This document shows, in pieces, positions 32,714 to 47,408 of a stretch of DNA of 64,000 nucleotides. Positions within the stretch are counted from its first letter, which is position 1, and every line of letters begins with the position of its first letter. The notes beneath the pieces are model-generated. The model was given only the letters and a program-made list of their open reading frames with translations, was not told the DNA's origin and made no database searches. Source of the DNA: Zygnema cylindricum (lineage: Eukaryota; Streptophyta; Zygnematophyceae; Zygnematales; Zygnemataceae); the NCBI GenBank assembly GCA_037447655.1, contig JBBHKE010001395.1, positions 124,001-188,000 on the forward strand, read 5' to 3'. Position numbers and translations under genes: made by a program.

Positions 32714-33790
32714 AGTTATGGGCCCACCCTCTAGGGTGCCTATCTTCAATCGATCTGGGTTCATCTATTGGTAAGCCATGTTGACAAGGGCTTTGTCCAA
32801 AATACGATACTGTGGTATTGTCTGTGGACAAGTGAAACGTCGACCTCAGGGAACTCTACCAGGGTTTGGTGGAATAAGGTTTTCTGCAGCAGCATCTACT
32901 GCAGGAAAAGAGGCAGATGATGGGGACAATAGTGTGTTCGAAAAGGGAAAAGAGAAGGAAACACCTTATACTCCTATTTCTTATATTGCCACGGCACCCG
33001 GAGCGGCGGCCGTGAATACCGCGGAGAACCATACCCAAACGTGGGAAGACACCAACATGGCTGCCAAAAAATTCATTCTAAGACACATCATTCAGGCTTT
33101 GGCAACCCCCTACCTTCATATTTACAAGGCCGAGGAGTTGTGGGTGAGTTTGGTGGAGATCTGTAAAGCGGGTACTATTCAGGAGCTCGAGTTAGCCGAG
33201 CAAAAGTTAGGGAATTATACTTATAAAAGGGGAAAGATGTTAGACAACTGGAATGGTCTCTCTTGTTTGTATATGGAAATGGAGAGTGCCGAGTGAGCAG
33301 GTACAATGAAGATAAAATTTAACACTCTCATCATAAGGTTACCCGACAAGTATGAAAACATAGTGTACGGAATACAAGAAATGACTGAAAGTTCATGCAA
33401 GTGGAACACAATGGTCCGCATCATACTTGAGATTAGGAGAGGGAGAAAGAGCATCTAAGCTCTAGTTGCAAGAGCAAACCAGTGGGGGAAGGATCCGAAG
33501 AAACTGTTCAAAGGAGAGAGAGATGAGTTTGGAGGACCGAGGCCCCCAAAGGGTCTTTGTCACTTTTGCATAAAGTCGGAACACTTAATAGCGGATTTTG
33601 TCAAGCAGTCGGAGCTAAGACTTCAAGAGAACCGTGGAGGGGGTTCTTCCAGAGGGAAGAAGAAGGCACAAATGTGAAAAGAGAGACCGAAGACGAGTCC
33701 TCTGAGGAGGAGGATGTGGAGCTTCTTCTTGACGAGAGTCTGGAGGAGAAAGACATCCATCGTAAACAGAAGTGTGCTCTCGGGGCAATT
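32714..33790 (+). pseudogene. copia F gag, broken
   Basis: The frame 32778-33296 has the family Gag pattern (DTNMAAKKFILRHIIQALATPYLHIYKAEELW). The zinc knuckle reads CHFCIKSEHLIADF (near 33560-33600), with the last Cys changed to Phe and Gly to Glu. Stops lie at 33294, 33456 and elsewhere. Confidence 0.75.
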
Positions 33791-35230
33791 CGGAAAGCTC
33801 CACATGAATGACGGATCATTGACTCAGGTGCATCCATGCTTATGTGTCGTGATAAGCACCTCTTTACTAAGCTAAGAAAGATCCCTATTGTAGAGATAGA
33901 GTATGGGGATGGGAGAGTGGTTACAACAGATCTAGTTGGGTCTGTAGATTTGGAAGTCTTGGTGGAGGGTAAGACTTCTATGCTCACCTTCTTAGATGTA
34001 CTCTACATTCCTCAGCTGAGTAAAACTCTTGTCTCTACATCTGTGTTAGATGACAAAGAGTTTGATACCTTCACTAGAAAGGGAGTCTTTACAGCTAAGT
34101 ATGGGGATGAAGTCTACTTCACGGCAGATAAGGGTAGCCAAGGAATGTTAAGGTTTATCATGGGTAATGAAAGGAAGAATGCTTACTATGTTGGTGTTCC
34201 ACAGTTGATGATATGGCATAAGTGGTTGGGGCATGTGCATTTTGCTAGGCTGAGGGTTATGAAGAAGCTTGGTGTAGTAGAAGGCATTCAGTTTGGGGAC
34301 AATGAAATGGTGGATGATTTTAGTGGTTGTGCTTAAGGTAAGGCTCACATACTTCCCTTTCCAAAAGCCGCCACATATAGGGGTGAGAAAGTACTAGACT
34401 TTGTCCACACATATATCTGGGGACCTGCAAAAGCACTTTTGATCGAGGGAAGAGGCTTATGTTGACAATAACCGATGATTTGTCTAGATACTCTACAGTG
34501 TACTTCCTAAAAACAAAGTTTGAAACACCAACTTACTTCAAAGAATATAAAGCCTAGAGTGAGAAGTTGCATGGAACCCCCATTAAGAGAATAAAAAGTG
34601 ATATTGGGGGGGAATATACCTCTAACAAGTTTGAGGAATACTTGAGGGATGAGGGAGTTGAGCATCGGAAAACTGTACCTTATAATCCAGAAAAAAATGG
34701 CATAGCTTAGAGGTTGAACCGAACACTAAGAGATAGTGTATGTAGTATGTTGGCCGACAAGAAAATAGGAAAGAAATTTTTTGCAACCATGAACTGTGCC
34801 AACTACATTAATAATAGAGTTCTTACCTTAGCCGTAAAAGGAATGACACCTTATGAGAGATGGGTTGGAAGGAAACTAGATATCTCTCACCTTAAAGTAT
34901 TCGGTAGCCAAGTTTAGAGTCTTGATACGGAGAGGAAAAACTAGAAACTTGATGCTAAAGGAAAACCTGGATACTTTATAGGATATGATGAGGTTGTCAA
35001 GGGATATACAGTATGACTTAGCAAAGCAAGGTATCATTCTAGTCAAAACCCTAGTTGTCACGGATGAAGGGAAGTCATTTGACCACTTCAAATATACTAA
35101 GAAGATAAAAATCAGTTTTGAGTCCGAAAGTGAGGAGAACTCGGTTTTTCTCGAAAGGGACATGAGTGAAACATTGATTGCAAATTCAGGGGAGATCCAA
35201 GATACACGAGATCAATCGGAAACCTCACAT
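33791..35230 (+). pseudogene. copia F protease and integrase, broken
   Basis: Protease IIDSGASMLM near 33817-33845 is preceded by a TGA for the expected Trp. The frame is open 33836-34336 through GAG-pre-integrase (IWHKWLGHVHFARL, Arg changed to Trp). Integrase is badly damaged: TDDLSRY, SDIGGEY (SDNGGEY elsewhere) and PEKNGIA, with stops between. Confidence 0.75.
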
Positions 35231-36350
35231 ATTCCTATATAATTCGAGGAGACAGAAGAGGAGGAACCGAAATCGGCTTCTATATTTAGGGGAGCCGATG
35301 AGACAGTAAAGAGAAATCCAAGACTTCCCTCTATTCCAACTTCGGAGTTTAAAAGAGGGAGAAGGAGAAGCAAAGGTATACAAGAAAAACAGGTCGCTCA
35401 TAAGGGAACTAAGCTATCTCACCCTAATGAGCCTCAGTCATACTCGGAGGCAGTGAACAATCCGGAGAAAGCCAAATGGACTAGAGCCATAAATGATGAG
35501 ATGGCCTCCATCATGGAAGCAAATACTTGAGAACTAGCCGATTGTCCTCCGGACAAAAAACCGATTGGCTGTAAATGGATGTTTAAACTAAAAGTGAACC
35601 CAGATAATACCATTGAAAGATTTAAGGCTCGGTTGGTAGCAAAGGGGTTCACCCAAAAAAAAGGGATTGAATATGAGGAGACTTTTGCTCCAGTTTTTTG
35701 GTTCCCATCAGTAAGGAATCTCCTCAGTCTAGTGGCAGCAAAAAACATGGAAATACACTAGATGGATTTTAAGACCGCCTTTCTCAATGGTGAATTAGAG
35801 GAAGAAATTTTCATCCGGTAACCAGAAGGGTTCGTGAAGGAAAGAGAAGAGAGCAAAGTGTGCAGGCTCATAAAGTCTTTATATGGACTGAAGCCGACTC
35901 CTCGACTGTGGAATAAGAAACTAGATGAGTTTCTCACTGGTCTGGGATATATCTATATCAGCTATGACCATTCAATCTGTATGTTTGAAGATGAGATTGG
36001 TGTGATTTTTATTGCAGTTTATGTGGATGATTTGCTGGTGTTAATTAGTATTTGGAAAAGATCAATAAGTTAAAGGAAGATCTTAGAAGTAGATTTTACA
36101 TGAAGGATTTAGTGGAGGTTAGATATATTTTGGGAATCTAAATGGAGAGAGATAGGGGGAAAAGGATCACTGGACTTTTTCAAAAAGAAGTAATAGGTAA
36201 AATGCTTGAGAAATTCCTGATGGAAAAGACAAACAGTTGTACCACTCCCATGGACTTGAAGTAAGTAAGTGATAGAAGTGTAAAAGGAGGAGTTATAATC
36301 TTAGATCATCAAATTAGTCCAGAAGAGAGAGAGTTTATGAAGTCTATCCC
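35231..36350 (+). pseudogene. copia F reverse transcriptase, broken
   Basis: Fragments: [18 protein letters not shown] (about 35570), [18 protein letters not shown], and IAVYVDDLLVL with an intact YVDD near 36022. At least six stops or frameshifts. Confidence 0.75.
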
Positions 36351-37034
36351 TTACAGGTAGGTTGTACGAAGTCTAATATACTTTATGAAGTGTACCAGGC
36401 CGGACATAGCGGCAGCAGTTCGAGTACTCAATATGAGTCTAAATGATCCTAGGAAGAGAGATTGGGAGGCACCCAAGAGAGTCATGAGATATCTGGTGTG
36501 AACTAGAGAGTTATGGTTGCATTTGGGAGGGGAACACACTGACATCACTACTTGGAGTGATGCCAATTATGGGGATGCACCAATGAGAAGATGCACTTTT
36601 GGGTATGTGTTGTATGTGGGGGAAGGTGCTTGTTGTTGGAGCAGCAAGCAACAAAAGGTGGTTGCTCAGTCTACTATGGAGGCTCAGTATATGGCCTTTT
36701 GTTCTGCTGTAAAAGAGTTGATGTGGGTCAAGTCCTTGTTGCAACAACTAGGGTTTATGAAAAAGGGATCTCATGAAGTCTCTTGTGATAATCAGGCTGC
36801 CATTGCAATTGCAGTCAATCCAAAACATCATTTCAAAGCTAAGCATATGGACATAGGATTAAGCTTCGTGAGGGAAAAAGTTGAAAATAAAATTGTGAAT
36901 CTTGTGTATTAGGTCTGATGAAGAAATGGTGGCTGACATGATGACCAAACCTGTGCCCTCTCCAAAGTTAAAATATTGTAGGGAAAAATGTGGATTGAAA
37001 AGGAAGTTAAAGTTAGACTAGAAAATGAGGGGAG
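36351..37034 (+). pseudogene. copia F RNase H and polypurine tract
   Basis: The frame 36517-36912 carries TTWSDANYGD, AQYMAFCSAVKELMWV and SCDNQAAIAIAVNPKHH. It stops at 36910, then KPVPSPKL remains in another frame. The purine tract precedes the LTR at 37035. Confidence 0.75.
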
Positions 37035-38045
37035 TGCTGAAATCACAAGATTTATGGAGTATTTTCTAGGTCTGAATAGCTTAATAGAAAAAGAAAGGAA
37101 AAATGCAGGTAGTCTGCCTCCACCACTTTCCTCTATCCCCTATACTTGTTGTAGTCATTGAAGGGGAGAGAGAGAGAGAGTAATGGAGCCACAGCTGCCT
37201 CAACTCCATAGGTTGGACTAAAGAGTGACATAAGTCACTATCAAAAAAATGTTGAGTCCGGCACGACTCGAACCTCCGACCGGCAGAGCGAGGCGTAGCC
37301 GTCAGCTCTAATCGGTCTGCTGTAGGAGTTCGTTAAATTACATAAGGTGTGATAATTACTTAAACTTTGTTACGATCCTTAATCCGATTAACGGTATTAC
37401 GAATGAGGGAACATAGAACTAGTTAATATATAGTGCGAACATGATCCCTCACAAAACAAATAAATCGGATATTTGTTTCAACGGCTAACATTAAATGTCG
37501 TTTTTTGATCCAACGGCACATATCGTCGTCGAGATCCCTGAATGGTCACTTTGGCGATTTCGGACGTGGCGTGACCTGGCGCAACGTGGAGAGATAATAT
37601 TTGGTCGCGAGAATTTCGAAGAACATAAGGATGAGTAAAATATGGACACGCTTCCAATCAATGGCCTTGTCGTACACAAGCCGTACAGAAAGGACATCGG
37701 CTGTAGTACCTTTTTGTACTTTACAGTTATTTGATTGGATTGTACTGCAGTAGATAGGGGTTGTGAGGGGGGATAAGGACTTAGCATTCTTTTAGTAGAG
37801 AGCCACCTCTCTCTTTGAGAGTTTGTATAAATTGGCATCTTTGCCACCTCATAAATATCGGTTGGTTGGCCGTTTTCATTGATTTCTTTTGCTACGGACT
37901 CAGGGGGGTCAGACTTGCAGAGGGGTGCAGTCAAATTGTCAACTTATGTGCTTTGGTATCAGTGGTTGTGGTTGAAATTGGGTTAGTTAAAAACTACCTA
38001 GAGGCTTCCTGAATTCTGTAGTTCAATGGAGGACACAGAATTGCA
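37035..38045 (+). repeat. 3' LTR of copia F
   Basis: It starts TGCTGAAATCACAAG and ends GAATTGCA. TATAAA at 37826 is followed by the palindrome TGGCATCTTTGCCA (37833-37846). The sequence after 38045 resembles no element here. Confidence 0.8.
37252..37325 (-). other. tRNA-like segment, antisense in the F 3' LTR
   Basis: Reverse strand, same position as in the 5' LTR. The B box has one change (GGTTCGAGTCG, 37264-37274). Confidence 0.55.
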
Positions 38046-41169
<3,124 letters not shown>

Positions 41170-41226
41170 TAGAAACTACCTAAAAGGCGAGTGGAGGACA
41201 CCCCGGACCTCTGGGTGCAAATTTTT

Positions 41227-41821
41227 TCACCCACAATTTGGGAAGAAATCACCTAAAGACTTGTCCAAGCAAGACTTTCGCTGCAAATGAGACAAATTGA
41301 CCTGCTGAGAATCGGTGAGTGTGATTTTTCCTTGGGAGGCGTCACGCTTGTGGAGAAGCAAGTCAATGCGAGAGCTCCAAAAACTTCTAGACTGATGGCA
41401 ATGAGGGAATGTATGAGAAACCTCTCGTTTCCCCAGAAGGTCAGCGCCCAAGATTTTGAGAAGATGACGACCAACGAACGGTTAAGTTGCTTCTCCGTTG
41501 CAGCAGAGAGCAATTTGTTTCACTGTCACATGCAATAACTGCTCGAAGCTGTTAGGGACAAGGAGCGGAATTATGTGCGCCAAGATGCCATGGATGATTT
41601 TGTCCAATGGCGGTACAGGTCGCTGGTTTTTTCGTTGCTTTGGCTGAGTTCCTCCATACTTGTGGTTGGCGCTTTTGAGAAGAGGGCGAGATCTCCCCCT
41701 TCTGTCCCTCGCAGTGTTCAATTGTGGCTTTTGCCGCATGTGCAGCTTCCGTCTCCGACTGCGGCCATGGATTGTCGCATATTCCAGACCTCCCCCAGCT
41801 TGCGCTACCGGGCATGGACAT
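41227..41821 (-). pseudogene. possible protein remnant, unidentified
   Basis: On the reverse strand two frames in the same phase (41739-41482 and 41451-41227) are separated by one stop and a short gap. Stretches such as LDKIIHGILAHIIPLLVP, RSFWSSRIDLLLHKRDAS and [15 protein letters not shown] look protein-like. The region is richer in GC than its surroundings. I do not recognise a family. It may be an antisense artefact. Confidence 0.25.
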
Positions 41822-43059
41822 GGAGCAGGACGATCCTGTAGGGAGTTTAGGTACTTGGGGAGTTGGTCCGATAATTTACGTTTGAAGTATTCTACTTCGT
41901 TGTTTCTGTGTTATTTTTCTTTGTATGATTGTGTCTTTTTTGTCTTTTATTTCCTTTCACAATGTCTTTTAGATTTGGTTTATTAACTGTGTGAGTTTTT
42001 TCATTTTTGTTTTGGCTTGTCCGTTCTTCTGTTTCCATGTACTCAGGCGGTTCACCGTTACAGGCTTTTAAAAAAGCTTCCTTACATTGCAGTTGTTGCA
42101 AAGCAACACTCATGCAATGTCCACAGACTATATCTTTTCCTCCATTCATGAACCCAGTTGGCTGTCAATGCTTGCCCAACAATGAGGTCTTATAAAGTTA
42201 AGTTTTGTAGCACGCTCTCGAAGAAGTCAATCCAGACCGCTTCCACACCTCGCATCTATTACCATCACTCAATGCATATTTCAAGTCCATTCTCATAAAA
42301 CAACATTGATGACCACCCAACTTTGGCCGAAAGAGTGCCGGCGAAGTGGTTTCTGAAATTCTCAAATACTCACTCCTCGCAGCATGAATCCATTATAAAC
42401 AACTTTTATCAGATCGTCTACTTTTTCCTGGCTTTGATTACTTAATCTGTCGCATCCTGAAGCTATTTATTGCCCTTGGTAACAAGTAGTAACCGCAATC
42501 ATACAGCCAAGCGTCTCATATAACAAGCCAAGACTTCCAAGAACTCACAACAAATTATTTAATAGATTGCTCTGGACTCATTACATTCAGGATTTTTCAG
42601 CAGTAACCATCTACATGGCCCTTAAAATATGTGTGGAACAAGAAGGCCACGCCCATAACCTACATAATGAGCTGTCAGCAGCCCTCTCATTGGCACTTCC
42701 AGAATCATTCTGGCCTACGACTCCATCCTCACAGCCGGCAAACCTTCGGCTGATCGAGTGAGAAGCCCCAAAAGCTGACTACACAGCTCCTGCCAAAATT
42801 TGATCGGTATTGACAACTGCCAAAGCAGTGAGCCCATTGCAACTCTGTTGCAAACACCTGACATAGCTAAAGGCCAAAACCATGTTGCCAAAACAGATTT
42901 CACATTTTCTGCTACAAAAAGTAACCCTCAAACAAATGAACTCGTTCTAACAAAATGGATCGGTAGTAGCACTCAGGAGCATCAGCCTATTTTTTGCTCT
43001 AAAAGCTTTAACTGCTGACCGCGATTTTCCCTCACTCTTTGAACCTCATCATTGTCCAT
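41822..43059. other. sequence downstream of eIF3i, no gene seen
   Basis: Only short frames. It includes the 3' untranslated region of the eIF3i gene at its right end; I did not find a certain poly(A) signal. Confidence 0.5.
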
Positions 43060-46000
43060 TTAAACTTTTAGGTGAAAATAGTCGTTGTCAAAATGGTGAA
43101 GTCGAACATAACCATCCTCACCTCCGCTTGCAAAACTGCGTTTGAAAAAGCAAAAAACGTGAGAGTTAAGACAAATAGCCTGTAAAAAAGTAGACAATAA
43201 TAGACACCACAATAACAACCTTTCAAATGGAGCCTCTCTCTCATCACAGATAAAGCAAAAATAAGCACAATAAGCATCATTTAACAATTTTCTATTTAAA
43301 TATAGCATGAGAGTCAGCCCACCTTCGCCCATCTGGACTAAAGGCAAGTGCATTGATGGGTCCAAAGTGTCCCTTCACTCCTCCCAGCTCCTCCTCAAAA
43401 ATCTGTTACCGTCCAAAAGCAGACATTGGCCAGTCGTGAATAACACAACATTGAAATGAACACGAAGCTAACCATTTTAAATCCAAGTCATTAGATTGAA
43501 TCTATAGCACAGTTCTTCACCTCACCTCATGAGACACTTTTTTTCGATATCCCAGTTTGAAGTTAGTTCTCTATGCAACAGATGATAACAAAGTCCCTTG
43601 ACTCGAAGTTATCGAGTGTTCATGACTCCAAACAACAAATCTCTCTTTCATCCTAGTGGGGTTGCCAGAGTAAAACTTGTACAACAAGATTTGACATAAT
43701 CCCTCCACAACTGTGAATACAAGAAGAGGACAGTTGGACTATCCACCTTGTGGAAAAATTTTGCCTCAAATTTTCCAGCTCGTGATGATGTTGTTGTGAC
43801 GTCTGCTGCATCCTGCCCTCCCCCAATCACCACCTGCGATTTGCAACAAAAGATACGGTCAGTATCATGACTTCTGATTGGCTCAGCCCTTCTAATGAAC
43901 AAAGAGGCTGACGAGCAAACAAGGATACCATAATCCTCAACAAAAAATTTCAGTTATTCCGCAATTACAACATATGCAAAACTGTCGTCTTGAGCAGAGA
44001 CATCCAAGCTGAACAGGCCCTCCGAAAACAGCTTCTAATATATATTATTTCACACCCCTCATTTGAAAGCAGTAAAGCCTTCCAGTGGAGGCCCAGAACT
44101 TACATGGTCCAGCAAAGGAGAGATGGCGGCAGCGTTGATCGGCCTTTCAGTCTGATATGTCTTCAGCAAATTTAATGTCCGAACATCCCAAAGCTGCATC
44201 GTGAAAACAGCCTCGTTACAAAGTCAACATTTAAGAGAGTGCATAAAGCTTATTTTTCTTATGATTCATACATATAAATTGATAATTAAAAAATGCACCT
44301 TCTATCATCACATTAGAGCACAGTTCAACTTTCATCCATACGAACATGGACTCTTCCCTATTGACAGTCGCAATCTCTGGGCTACGGAGGGAACACAATG
44401 AGGGTCACGAAAGCATATTGAGAAAACCAATATCATCTCTTCCACTTATTCACCATTCCTGTAAAGCTAAACCTCACAAACACCTCACTTTTTTCTGGAA
44501 GACTGAGCTACTCAGCCCAAATCTAAATTTGAACCATAACCGATCACGAAAGAGCTCTACTTTGGGTATAGTCCGCCTTTCTGTCGGTGGGTTCGAACAG
44601 TTTGAATTCAGTAAAATTGTTCATAAAAAGGTTGTTTTGATTCAGCTTGCCAAATCGCGGTTCAACCCACAGTTCCATAATTATACCATGGCCTGTGTTT
44701 CAAAACCGTCTGACTTTGGTGACAATCTACATCACATGGCCTCACAGTCGAATTTAGATACAATTGAGCAATTGTACAGAATACCTAGAGAACATCAGTT
44801 TGTAAAGCTCGCTATAATTCTATGAGTTTATATGCCCTGTTGTGAGGCCTGGCACAGCAACTTCTCTTGATGGTGTTGGCACATCCTGCTGATGCTCAAA
44901 TCTTCACCTTATATTTTCTAAGCACAAATAAAAGGTGCATTAAAAGGAATGAACTACAAGGATCTCTTTCTGCAACTAAATATTACTTAGATAAAATTCA
45001 ATGGTGTCAAAATCCTCCAGGCCAGAGTTGTGCGCCACAATACGTTGGCAATGGGTTATAGGTTCGGTAAACTGCAGTAGTGTCTACTTAACATCAAAAA
45101 GCACAACTATAAGGGTGACGGAAAAGCATGTCTATGCATTCCTGTGAACAAGGGTTCAAACCTTGTGTTACTGTGCTTAGTTGTATTTCTCATGATTTTC
45201 CCACAAACTGCTCCAGATCGTAAAAGCTTTTCAGCTTTCATGTTATCGTTATATTGAAGAAACAAACGTGCTCTGCTTTCAAGTTCCAACATGCAAAAAA
45301 GTCCATATCTATCGTAAACAAATACTACACATCGCAGCTCCAGTTTCCTTTGCCTTTCTGATTTTTTTTTACAAAATGTGATAATCCTAAAGGGAGTAAA
45401 CCATTTTGCACACTTCTTATGATTGATGGTACATGTTTGCATGCTGTTAAAAAAACAATACCCGAGGTGCAATGATATGCATTTTCAAACATAGCGGTAG
45501 CCCCAGTCACCAATCAAAACAAAAATTAACATCAATCAAACAGCAAAAGTGCTAAAAGCTTACTTTTGCTGTTTTGTCAGATGAACCGGTGATAAAATGA
45601 GAGCCATCAGCTGACTTTTGTAAATCTGTAACAGTCTTTTTATGAGATATATCCGGGTCTGTCTCCTTGAGAAGCTTGCCTGTCTGTCCCAACCACACAA
45701 AAATACAGAGATATTTCAGCATTAAATAGACTACTCATGTCTCCACATGGTTCTAAAGCAAAATTTTAAAAAAGATCAGAGTTATAAAGAACAGTGCTAA
45801 AAAATTCAAAAAAAACCACAGTAGAAACTATCGAAAAATAGAAAAACTTCATGGAATTCGCATTATCGACCAAAGTATGTCGGTGGACCATACGTTGCGA
45901 TTGTGTGGACGCCAAAAGAAGGCCAGAAAGATTACATTGAAAGAGTTAACATTGAAAGAACGAGACCAATAGCTAAACCGAATTAAGTTTGCGGAATACC

Positions 46001-46848
46001 TCAACGTCCCATTGACGAATGACACAATCTTCTCCCGCAGCAATGATTGTCTCATTCAGAGGTCCCCAAATGGCACAATTGATACGCCCAGAAGGACCTT
46101 CAATTTTCATCCTCTCCTCATTCGACTCTGCAGTTGACATGTATAAACAAATCAGTTCTAAAAGTTAGTTCCAAAAATACCTTGAATGGTTTCCTGTCAT
46201 TTTTCTAACAGTTACCAGAGGAAAGTAACGACAGAACCGAATTGTAAGGATGTAAGAGTGACTTACGCTCTTTAGAATGCATATCAATATTTACAACAGC
46301 AATAGCCGCAGGGCTCCCCATAAAAGGATCCACAGAGATAAGGGCCATTTTTTCCCCTTCGGAAAAAGCAACTGATCGGGCAGGTCCAAAAAATTTAAAT
46401 GTAAAAAGCCTCTGTCCAGTTTCAACTTCCCAAAGCATAGCAGTTGTATCTGCTGACCCAGTAATCAACCTCGTGGAATCACCTGCAAAAAAATAATAAT
46501 AAAGAATTCAAAATCAAAAACGGGTTGTTCAAAACCTTCGAAACTATACGTGCTGTGAACATAAACGAGAAAACAGTAGGTACCCATGTCCTACGATGAA
46601 GTTCAAAGTGTAATAAGATGAGAAGCATTACAAGGATTTGAAGTTGAGAAAAAAAAGAGCTTACGTGAAACGTCACATGACCAAACGGCTCCGTTGTGTC
46701 CCTTGTAATTCCCAAGCCGTTCTCCATTGTGTGCATACCACAAGTTAGGGTTATGATCCTTGGCACAAGAAAAGAGCAAGTCACCGTCTCTGTTATACTT
46801 CAGAAAAGTGAGTGGCCGTTCATGGCCCTTCAGCAAATAGGGCCTCAT
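43060..46848 (-). CDS. EIF3I: eukaryotic translation initiation factor 3 subunit I (WD40 protein)
   Basis: Eight exons on the reverse strand: 46848-46665, 46482-46267, 46127-46000, 45683-45564, 44193-44104, 43833-43747, 43402-43323, 43135-43060. All introns are GT...AG. The exons sum to 981 nt, 326 residues plus stop, the usual eIF3i length. The start [19 protein letters not shown] and end [15 protein letters not shown] are typical. WD-repeat ends are visible (NPNLWYA, TAMLWEV, VIRQWDV, TAKLWDVR). eIF3i is a seven-bladed propeller in the eIF3 complex, bound to eIF3b and eIF3g, and takes part in scanning on the 40S subunit in the cytoplasm. Intron 4 (1.37 kb) is the longest. A pyrimidine-rich stretch ending AG lies 13 nt before the ATG, so a 5' UTR intron is possible. 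The frame is intact, so this is most likely a live gene. Confidence 0.95.
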
Positions 46849-47292
46849 GTGGCACTCGTGCTTAGAAAAAATAGGAAAACAAGATCAATGAAGCTTCTCA
46901 GAAAGAAGAATCGCCTGCTGGAGAAGCCAAAAGACAATAATCAAAGCAACGTGAATTCAGTAAACGACGTCAACAGTCAAATTCGCTGCCAGAATGATTC
47001 AAGGGTTGGAATCAAAGACTCAAGAGAATAGGTAAGAAACAATGCTAAGGTAAACCAAGTCTGCAAAGAAAATTAGAAAAACAAAGCCTGCAACCCAAAC
47101 CCTGAAACGCGCGTGGAACTCTGTAGCCAAATTCCAGTTGTTGCGTATCGTAATTGTGCAGGCGGTTTCTGGTACTGTAGTGCTGTGTATCGAAGGCTCC
47201 TTGCCGATATTCATTGTTTACCTAATTTTGAGTACCCGATAATCGGTATATTGCTACGGTATATCGAGAATCTTAGTATCTCAATAGCAAGG
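46849..47292 (-). promoter_or_regulatory. upstream region of eIF3i
   Basis: The 5' leader and probable core promoter of eIF3i should lie here. No convincing TATA box is visible. The ATG context is CACATGA. The left part next to the ATG is purine-rich on the plus strand. Confidence 0.35.
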
Positions 47293-47408
47293 CGATATAT
47301 CGGGCAATAATTCGACAAATTTCTATCGCGATATATCGGGCAATAATTCGACAAATTTCTATCGCGATATATCGGGCAATAATTCGACATATTTCTATCG
47401 CGATATAT
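47293..47408. repeat. 36-bp tandem repeat, 3.2 copies
   Basis: Units 47293-47328, 47329-47364, 47365-47400 and a partial one to 47408. They differ at a single base. Each unit holds the palindrome-rich core TATCGCGATATATCG. More scattered copies of ATATCG/TATCGA occur at 47240-47285 and 47755-47840. Confidence 0.9.

Larger units (their letters stand above)
31724..38045 (+). mobile_element. Ty1/copia retrotransposon F, old and heavily mutated
   Basis: LTRs at 31724-32713 and 37035-38045 with TG...CA ends, primer site AGTTATGGGCCCACC at 32714, gag, protease, integrase, RT, RNase H and purine tract (AAAATGAGGGGAG). It is closest to B in sequence. Many stops are spread through pol and the LTRs differ clearly, so it is older than B or D. 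Flanks are GCTAT (left) and AAGCG (right): there is no target duplication. The left flank is gag of G but the right flank is not. Confidence 0.85.

Noticed and set aside
31724-38045. An envelope-like third gene in the copia elements
   Set aside because: RNase H ends just before the purine tract and LTR in all copies; there is no room for another gene.
42567-43018. Short frames left of eIF3i as extra genes
   Set aside because: They lack motifs and splice context; the region looks like 3' flank.
47293-47408. CRISPR-like array
   Set aside because: Contiguous tandem repeat without spacers in a plant nuclear sequence.
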